A model generated the notes under the pieces. The model made no database searches and had not been told where the DNA came from. It worked only from the letters and a program-made list of their open reading frames with translations. The position numbers were made by a program, and so were the translations under genes. From contig JAZHRO010000036.1 of NCBI GenBank assembly GCA_037157565.1, positions 14,806,501 to 14,870,500 on the forward strand: DNA of 64,000 bases. The letters are read 5' to 3'. Positions 57,055 to 64,000 of the stretch are shown in pieces. The number at the start of each line of letters is the position of its first letter. Positions within the stretch are counted from its first letter, which is position 1. This DNA is from Thalassia testudinum (Eukaryota > Streptophyta > Magnoliopsida > Alismatales > Hydrocharitaceae).

Positions 57055-58432
57055 TCAACAGCCACCGCCAATACAACAGGCAGACCCCAAGGTCCCCCAC
57101 TCACAAGGAACCACACTAAAGGTTAAACAAGGAATTAATAGATTCAACAAAATTCTGCACATAGGGTCTCTGGCTCCTGAAGACCACAACATTCCTGCCA
57201 AACCAGATGCCCCATAGCACTGCCAATGGTCTGGCCTTCTCCTTCTTTGTACGGAAGACAATCTATCTAACATCACCTCCTCTACTTCTGAAGCTGTGCC
57301 AAAAATCTTCGAAAGATCGACACTCCCACCACCCCTCTCCCACCCTACCCCATATCTACGCCACAAACGGGCTGGTGAAAAAAAGGTGGTTTATCTCCTC
57401 TTCTCCACCTCCACACAAAGGGCAGACCTTACATTCTCCAGGAGCCCATTTCGCCCTCCAAACCTTGGTCACAAGCCTTCTCCTTCTAAGAAGCCAGACA
57501 AAAATCTTAACCTTTAAAGGACACGCGGCCTTCCAAATCTGTCTGCAGTCCCTCACCAGATCCAGCTCAACCATGGGATCTCCAGTGGACAATCTCCTGT
57601 AGGCAGCCGCTACCGAGAACTCACCTTCATCCCAACCAAACATATCCATACCAGAGGCCGGTTGCAGCCCTTCTAACTCTTCAAGCAAAACCTGAAAATC
57701 ATGAGTTCTCGCATCTGACAGGTTTCCTACGAAGCACGAGTACCACCCATCTTCCCACACCTCAGCCACAGATGCCTCTTTGTTCTGGGACAAAGCAAAC
57801 AACCTCTGAAATCTTCTAGCAAGTGCTCCATTTCCCATCCAATCATCCTGCCAAAATCTGAAAATCTCCCATGTTCCCACCACAGGAATAAAGCAATTCC
57901 GCACCCTAGGAGCCACCATCGACAGACCTTTCAAAAAATGAGAAGCATCCTTTGACGAAGATATCAAGAGATCCCACAGCACCGGGCCACCATAAGCCGT
58001 CCCGAACACCTTACCCACCAAATTCTCCCTACATTCCAAGAGGCTTCCCACCCATCTCACCAACAAGCTGTCATTAGACCTCCCCAGGTCCCTCACCTCA
58101 AGCCCTCCGTCTTCCAACGACCTGCAGACCTCCTCCCACGCAACCAACCTGGTACCCGGTCTATTTGTCCCCTGGTTGGACCAAAAGAAATTCCTCATAA
58201 GTCTCTCTATCTTCCCAACAACCTGTCGAGGCATCTTCAGAACAGAAGTGAAATACGATGGCATTGCTGCCAGAACCACCTTGAGCAAGACCAACCTTCC
58301 ACCCCTTGACAAAAGTTTGGACGCCCACCCTTCCAGTCTCCCCTCCAGTCTCTCCACCAGGGGAGTCCAATCTTTCACCAGAATCCTGCCAGCCATCAAA
58401 GGTAAACTCAAATATCTGATCGGAAGCTTCAC
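57055..58432 (-). pseudogene. LINE ORF2, region after RT with zf-RVT zinc-binding domain
   Basis: Open from 58,432 to 57,356: VKLPIRYLSLPL, WASKLLSRGGRLVLLKVVL, FFWSNQG, then ARRFQRLFALSQNK, the WKAACPLKVKIFVWLLRRRR segment and CPLCGGGEEEINHLFF. The last supplies the Cys and His residues of the plant LINE zf-RVT domain thought to bind the RNA template. The C-terminus continues in another frame to about 57,055. A one-base frameshift near 58,440 separates it from RT. Confidence 0.9.
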
Positions 58433-58442
58433 CTGCTCTGTG

Positions 58443-59576
58443 CTAAAGACCCAAGCTACACTCCCTTGCCTCCGCCTTAGTCAAATTGAGAGGGACAAAA
58501 TTAGATTTAGGTAGGTTGATCTGCGGTCCTGAAGCCTCACCAAACAAGAAGATAAGGATTCGCATTCTTCTGGCTTCCACTTCCCCACTTTCAATGAAGA
58601 AAATCGTATCATCCACATACTGTAGTAACGGAATACTTGTCCCATCTCTCAAGGAGAAACCCCTCACCAAGTTCCTCTCACACAACCTCTTAGCTGCTCT
58701 CGCAAGAGCATCTGCTGCAATCACAAAAAGCATCGGGGCCAACGGACATCCTTGCCTCACCCCCCTCCTCCGCTGAATCCAACCCCCTGCTGGGTTTCCA
58801 TTGATAAGAACCGAGAAAGATGTCGTGGTGACACATCTCTTCATCCAGTCAACCCACACCGGCGGGAAACCCCTCTTCACCAAGGACGCCCAAAGAAACG
58901 ACCACTGGACCGAGTCATAAGCCTTGCTGAAATCGACCTTCCACAGGAAGGCCTTCTTCTTATTTCTCTTCCAGGACGAAAGGATCTCCGAGGCCAAAAC
59001 ATAACCTTCCAAAATATTTCTGCCAGGAACAAAAGCCGTCTGCACCGGGTCTACAATCCCAGCCAGCGTCCTCCTTAATCTATTCGCCAGAAGCTTCGCC
59101 ACAATCAGGTAGATAGCATTCGAGAGGGCTATCAGTCTGTACTCCTGGATCTCCTCAACACCCTCCTTTTTCGGCAGCAGGAACACGTAGAACTTGTTCA
59201 GCCTATTGAAACCCAAATTTCCAGCTCTAAATTCTTGCACAACTTGCATCACATCCTCTTTTACCACCGGCCAGAACTCTTTATAGAAGGCAACCGGAAA
59301 ACCATCCGGCCTCGAACAACCATCTGCGTTCAGTCCCCAGATTGCCTTGCGGATCTCATCCTCCTCAAAAGGATCCATCAAGAATCTAGCTTCTGCCTCC
59401 CCGATCCGCGGTACCTCAGACCCTAACCATCTCCATCTTCCCCCCCGTCTTCTCCTAGTAAACTCTCTGAAATACCTTGCAGCTGCCCCTTCCACCGCCT
59501 CCCTTCTCATAAACTCCTCCCCATCCACCATCAACTTGTCAATCCAGTTCCTTCTCCTCCTTCCTGAAGCAGCCAT
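58443..59576 (-). pseudogene. LINE ORF2 reverse transcriptase
   Basis: L1-type RT that primes from nicked target DNA. 378 codons are open. Motifs: GLNADGCSRPDGFPVAFYK, then LPKKEGVEEIQEYRLIALSN, ANRLRRTLAGIVDPVQTAFV, PGRNILEG, KVDFSKAYDSVQW, GVRQGCPLAPMLF and the catalytic QYVDDTIFF. A single in-frame TGA just upstream, within the family motif EGDTNTxFFH, separates it from the endonuclease part; CGA to TGA is the likely change. Confidence 0.93.
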
Positions 59577-59585
59577 ATGAAAAAA

Positions 59586-60344
59586 TCAGGTGTTGGTATC
59601 GCCTTCCTTCAACCACCTCTGCCTAGACCTCACCTTCCACTCCATCTCCACCTTCCGGTCTTCCTCTTGTATCACCTGTATCTGCCTTGCTCTGTAAACC
59701 CTGTCAGCATCAGAAAGGAGACCAACATCCTCCACCATGTCCAAACGTGCAATCTCATCAAAAGCCTCCTCTCTCTTCATCCCACGTTCCTCCCTAATCT
59801 GCTTCATATGGACCTTCAAGAAAGATCTCAAATCTCGCAGCTTAGTTTCCAACCTGACAGTCGCCGAACCATCCACATGAACCGACCTCCACCGCTCTTC
59901 TACCAGCCCCCTGAACCCCTCTTCTAGGAGCCACGCCCTGTCAAACTTAAAATATGTACCATGCCTCCATTCCTCATTCGACGCCCACAACAAGGGAGTG
60001 TGATTCGAGAATGGCCGCTCCAGGAGTCTAACCTCCGCCATCAGGAACAACTCTACCATCGCCGTTAAGGTAAGAAATCTGTCGATCCAGGATCGCTGTC
60101 CTCCAGAACTCCACGTGAAAAGACAGGACAAAGGTGGCATGTCAACTAGCCCTTGTTCCGCCACAAAGCCCGCAAACGCCTCAGAGCCTTGGTCCAATCC
60201 ACCACGGCCATCTGGTCTATCTTCTGCCAGTAGAGTGACATTAAAATCGCCACCAATCAACCAAGGTATCCCCTAAAAAGTTACCGCAACCTGACTCAGA
60301 TCTTCCCACAAAGCCTGCCTCCTCTGACCCTCCGTCGGACCGTA
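59586..60344 (-). pseudogene. LINE ORF2 endonuclease, C-terminal half
   Basis: Exonuclease-endonuclease-phosphatase type domain. YGPTEGQRRQALWEDLSQ at the truncated edge (60,344 on), a stop near 60,273, then WLIGGDFNVTLLAEDR with the catalytic GGDFN. LFTWSSGGQRSWIDRFL and SNHTPLLW follow. The linker to RT has KFDRAWLLEEGF and RQRWLKEGDTNT. The N-terminal catalytic residues are missing because of 5' truncation. Confidence 0.9.
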
Positions 60345-60358
60345 GACTACAATATATT

Positions 60359-61823
60359 AAAATTAAAATATTCTTTATGTCCCCTTGGTGTCGAATAAGA
60401 ATCCGCCACCTAGGACCACCTTCCATATCTCTAGTCGCCTAAGGTCAGCCTGGGAGATCACCTCAAAGCTAACTACCTTCTCCGCATCCACCTAGGTAAA
60501 TGGGTCGAGTTCTTGTGTGGATGGCATCTAGTCTCTACTAGGTGGCCCTTACTAAGAGTTGGGGACAACTAACGTTTCCTTATTATGAATTAAAGAGAAA
60601 TGGTGGTCTTGCTACTTTAAACTATCGGGGAGGTATGTTATCCTATATTTATTTCTTTAACTATATAAGGTGTATGTCCTAGATGGAAGCTTCCCCTTAA
60701 CCTTAAAGGGCATTGGGCCAAAAAGGTGAAAAAACCTTAGATGGGGGCAAATATCTAAATGAAAGCATATCAGAATAAAGGAAATTAACATCAGCTAACA
60801 ATTAAAACTAAGTTGGGCTGGTGCCAACAGGTAGAATGACAGGAATGATACAATAAAAGGGTTGTTGAGAGGAACCCTAAGATCGTACTCTATGGCATAT
60901 TTACAGCTAATGAAAGAACCTCCAATGCTGGGTGAGCATAGGCAAAGGTCCTTACTACCTTAAAGTCTACATTACCCAAGTTGTGGTTTTGAAGGAAAGT
61001 CCTAATGCTCGACCCATTACGAAAATCAAAGTTGAATGTATACAATCCTAAAGTTTCTATGGACAAGTGGGGGGGAGGAAGAGGTGGACTCACCTTTGCT
61101 TGAAATTCTTGACATCCTTTCGAGCACTATGCTTTCATGAAAAATTGTTTGAACATAGTTGGTGGAATGACGGATGCCGACGGCTCAAGTGCTCAAAGGA
61201 GTTACTGTGGGGGGTAAAGGTGTAATAACTGTGCACCTACCTCATTATGCATAACAATAAGATGTGACACATGTGCGGGAGAATCCACCACCAACTGCAT
61301 CAAATTCGTCGCATTGTATCAACATTTATGCACATGATCAACGATTCGATTCCCTGTAAACAACACCTCGATTTGGGAAATCCCACTTTCCTGAGGTTGT
61401 GGCAATTAACGCGGCAATCGTGACATTAACATCATGCTCATCATATCACTAAACGATAAAGTTGTTTGGCGTTGATTGGCTATCACATGCCTTACAAATG
61501 CAATCTTAATTGTTGCTTATACCAAGAGCACACTCATGTACCTAGGTAGGCAGATTTCAACTGCCGAACATAAGGTGACGATATGCCTATGAGTGTCATT
61601 ATAAATCAAGTCCGATATGCCTGCAAGTGTCATTATAAATTACGCATTGATATGCCTAAGTTAGGCTACCTAAAAAAGGAGAATACTCCCATGCTTGCAT
61701 TTCTTCACAACTTAAAGCAACCGCCCGCTTGTATGAAACACAGAGGCCATTTGTTGGGGGAAACACAAGGAAGAAATGCTTCAAACTTTTTTTCCCTAAA
61801 AGTACTCTCTTAGTACACTAACT
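60359..61823. other. Remaining spacer of element D before its 3' LTR
   Basis: Continuation of the spacer after the LINE. Short minus-strand open pieces (for example 61,093-60,890 and about 60,530-60,370) may be the start of the antisense ORF but match nothing I know. A duplicated 45-bp phrase with GATATGCCT..AGTGTCATTATAAAT lies at 61,580-61,650. Confidence 0.45.
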
Positions 61824-61841
61824 AAAGAGAGTGGGGGTAGC
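61824..61841 (+). other. Polypurine tract of element D
   Basis: AAAGAGAGTGGGGGTAGC directly before the 3' LTR start TGATGAGGGAAG at 61,842. Confidence 0.75.
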
Positions 61842-62598
61842 TGATGAGGGAAGAAAAATTCCCATCTAAGTTTAACAAAAAAAGCCTCATAAAAGCCCGA
61901 GAAAAAGCCCACAGAGGCCTTTACAATAGTATGAGACGAGGCAAAAGGCCTAATATTATAAGATTCGTCTAAACTTTAAAAGGATCAAACATATATTCGC
62001 TCAATTAGACGGATCTAGAATCGACAGACCCGACAACCTAGTTAAAGCTGGATTATTCAACCGAGGGGACTATACAAATCTGGCATATCTAACTAAAAAA
62101 TAGACAGATAGACAAACTTTCTACCTGACTATAAGGCTAGGACAGAAGGATAACCCTATCCGAAAGATGTTCACTAGCCAGCGGTTACCATATTCGTTAC
62201 TCCATTGTCACGACTCTTGAGAATAGTGGGTAACGTGCATCCAAACGTGCACAACATGGTATTGATTTGATCAACCGTTACAATAAGATCTCGAGGATCA
62301 CGCAAGGCAATTAATGGCCATGTTACGGAAAAGTTACACTATTTAAGTGAGCTATCGCTCCCTTATAGGGGCATGCAGACACAAAGCAAGAGAGAGGAGA
62401 GTATTCTTTTGTCTTCTTTATACTTGGTGAAATTTTGAGGGCTTATGTACCCTCCCTAAATGTAGACCTTTATAGGATGGAACTGGGTCACCAAACTTCT
62501 CTTATCTCTTGGTGTGATTGCTTATTCTCTTTTTATTTAGGTGGATCCTTTTCCTATCCATAAGCCCGATAGGGTTCTGAAAATGTGGGCTTCGATCG
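61842..62598 (+). repeat. 3' LTR of element D
   Basis: 757-bp partner of 39,465-40,659. It has the uninterrupted GGTGTGATTG site (about 62,511-62,520) that was hit by the MITE in the 5' copy. The TATA has decayed to TATTTAAG near 62,340. Confidence 0.85.
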
Positions 62599-62603
62599 TT
62601 TGG

Positions 62604-63150
62604 TAATAGAAATCCTCCTTGGCATTTTTATTTCTTCCATAAACATCCTATACATGATCCTATGATGGACAGCTCAACAGCTGGATCCATATGGTCCATT
62701 CGTACTCCATAGAATTTTCCATTGAGTTTCAAAGATTTATTCATATAACATAAGAAGATGCTGCAAGACACTTGAATCTCCCAACCTCTGTTAATATGTA
62801 TGACATCTTCCATCTTGTTGGATATGCTTTAATCATTTAAAACCCATTTCTCCAGAATCCACTGAAAACCATTTTCAGATATTGTAATTAGGGAGCTTTA
62901 CCTTACAGCTAGTGTTGTTAGGTAAAATGTTTGAGCGAATGTAATTAGTTAGAACTTAGTGATAATTTAGAAATGAGTGTGAAAGGTATATTACTAATTG
63001 AGGAGAAGGTGAATCCTATAAGTCCGGTATAAAATTGAGATCTCAAAAGCCCAACAAGGAGAGATTTGGTTGAAGTTGATCCAGAAAAGGATGATAGGAG
63101 GCCTAAAATTACATGGGGTTGAAGTAGCAAATAAGCTTACAGAGATTAGT
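62604..63150. other. Non-coding DNA right of element D
   Basis: AT-rich, no frame over about 60 codons, no recognised exon. Confidence 0.4.
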
Positions 63151-63239
63151 GTTGTCAAAGGCGAGAGGTACTAAAAGGCGAGGGAGATCCAAAATGCTTG
63201 AGACGCTGGGTGCTCGTCTGAGAGAAATGAGGTACTAAA

Positions 63240-63240
<1 letters not shown>

Positions 63241-63322
<82 letters not shown>

Positions 63323-63340
63323 TGTATGTATGTATATACA
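63241..63340. repeat. (AT)n and (GTAT)n microsatellites
   Basis: An uninterrupted AT run (about 63,241-63,294) merges into GTAT tetranucleotide units (about 63,294-63,335). AT-rich ATGTATATAC words continue to about 63,740. The run is flanked on the left (63,153-63,230) by AAAGGCGAGRGG words like those of plant hAT MITEs, so the microsatellite may have grown inside one. Confidence 0.9.
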
Positions 63341-63867
63341 CACACAATAACCAAAATATGATATGTTATGCAACCATATATATAATATACATGATGTGTA
63401 TGATGTGTAAATGACTAGACAAACAAGCACAATACACATACATATGTATATTGATATGTATGATAGGTGCATATACAGTTTCGTACATTTACGTATCTAC
63501 ATATACAAATGTATACATTATATTTATATGCTTTTACGTTTATATGCTATACTTATGCACGCGTATATGCAAATATATATTTATATGTATAAGTTGACAT
63601 GTACATATATGTATACACAAACATACAAAATATGTGTATAGTTGTATGTATATATATATATATATCTACTATATGTATATATCGATTTAAGCACATGTAT
63701 ATGTATGCATCTATGCATATGTGCCTAGACATATCTATGCATATGTGTGTTTAACTAAGAGAGAATGCTCAATAATTAGGTAAAAAGAAATTAAAATCTT
63801 TAAAAGTATTTTAAAAAAAGAAAGAAAAACCAGCAAACTTAGTTCAGGTGCTCGCTCAGAACTCCTA

Positions 63868-64000
63868 GAGCTTGTTTGGTTGGCGGAATAGAGGGGGAAT
63901 TAGGGCCGAATGTTGTGTTTGGCAACTTTTATTCCAGCCTCGGCAGATTCCGGAGTAAATGAATTCTGCCGAAGAGGTGGAATTCGTTTATTTCACTGTT
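63868..64000. other. Start of an unidentified repeat at the right edge
   Basis: CTAGAGCTTGTTTGGTTGGC opens a stretch typical in style of plant MITE ends (GCTTGTTTGGTT); it is cut by the window end, so it cannot be classified. Confidence 0.3.

Larger units (their letters stand above)
56991..60344 (-). mobile_element. L1-type LINE, 5'-truncated
   Basis: This is a non-LTR retrotransposon on the minus strand, truncated inside the endonuclease domain. The 14-bp target duplication GACTACAATATATT is at 56,977-56,990 and 60,345-60,358. A short poly-A tail (T-run on the plus strand at 56,989-56,996) abuts the left duplication. It holds the endonuclease C-terminal half, RT and a zinc-binding tail. It inserted into the spacer of element D. 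The frame is better preserved than in element D, so it is younger. Confidence 0.93.
39465..62598 (+). mobile_element. Element D: old Tat-lineage Ty3/gypsy element enlarged by nested insertions
   Basis: LTR pair 39,465-40,659 and 61,842-62,598 (start TGATGAGGGAAG; 5' copy ends GATCA), primer site at 40,660, polypurine tract at 61,824-61,841, and possible target duplication TTTAG/TTTGG (39,460-39,464; 62,599-62,603). Plus-strand order: gag, protease, RT, RNase H, integrase, then a spacer with an apparent antisense ORF. This is the Tat order (RT type, archaeal-like RNase H position, antisense ORF). The LTRs differ at many sites, and gag-pol is riddled with stops, so it is much older than B or C. 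At least six later insertions (hAT elements and a LINE) account for roughly half of the 23 kb. Confidence 0.85.

Noticed and set aside
63155..63641. Tyr/Ile-rich frames on both strands
   Set aside because: Pure product of the AT and GTAT microsatellites.
38195..64000. Remaining exons of the ATP synthase subunit g gene
   Set aside because: I looked for the expected IPGRYE start and the FGLE-like and WYCAGE-like later segments on the plus strand and saw none; manual scanning is not exhaustive.

Overview
This window is repeat-rich, gene-poor nuclear DNA of a flowering plant with a large genome. I cannot name the species. The evidence is plant-type Ty3/gypsy lineages (Athila, Tekay/Del chromovirus, Tat), an L1-type LINE with a plant zinc-binding tail, hAT transposons, and the first coding exon of a plant mitochondrial ATP synthase subunit g gene. 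I saw no tRNA, rRNA, CRISPR array or bacterial-type gene. Almost every coding stretch belongs to a decayed transposable element.

Left third (1 to about 28,000): three retrotransposons nested like dolls. The oldest host is an Athila-like element on the minus strand (element A). Its gag is split between 1-489 and 24,766-25,083, its tRNA-Asp primer site is at 26,305-26,322, and its LTR starts at 26,326. Into that gag jumped a minus-strand Tekay/Del chromovirus (element B, 495-24,765; target duplication CCCAT) with 2.7-kb LTRs and a degenerate gag-PR-RT-RH-IN-chromodomain set. Into B's gag, just before the zinc knuckle, jumped a plus-strand Athila element (element C, 7,049-20,790; target duplication GTAGG). 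Its gag-pol is nearly continuous but carries five in-frame stops and a deletion over the protease active site. LTR divergence falls in the order expected from the nesting.

Middle (about 28,000-39,460): non-coding DNA, then a 2.24-kb near spacer-free palindrome (29,496-31,738), an LTR-like stretch, and a 1.5-kb inverted-repeat transposon (about 32,767-34,262) with a hAT MITE inside it. That transposon ends directly against the likely 5' untranslated exon of the subunit g gene, whose first coding exon is 35,349-35,530. A solo LTR of the element-B family (35,867-38,189; target duplication TGTAT) lies in the following intron. Later exons of the gene were not found.

Right half (39,465-62,598): one old Tat-lineage Ty3/gypsy element grown to about 23 kb by later insertions. 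It has LTRs at 39,465-40,659 and 61,842-62,598, then gag, protease, RT/RNase H and integrase remnants on the plus strand and an apparent antisense extra ORF before the 3' LTR. Inserted into it are several hAT-type elements with 8-bp target duplications, one 5.9-kb hAT with a recognisable but broken transposase, and a 5'-truncated LINE (56,991-60,344; 14-bp target duplication). The hAT elements here share terminal sequences but are filled with different iterated palindromic words, which is the most unusual pattern in the window. The right edge holds AT-rich microsatellites and the start of another repeat.
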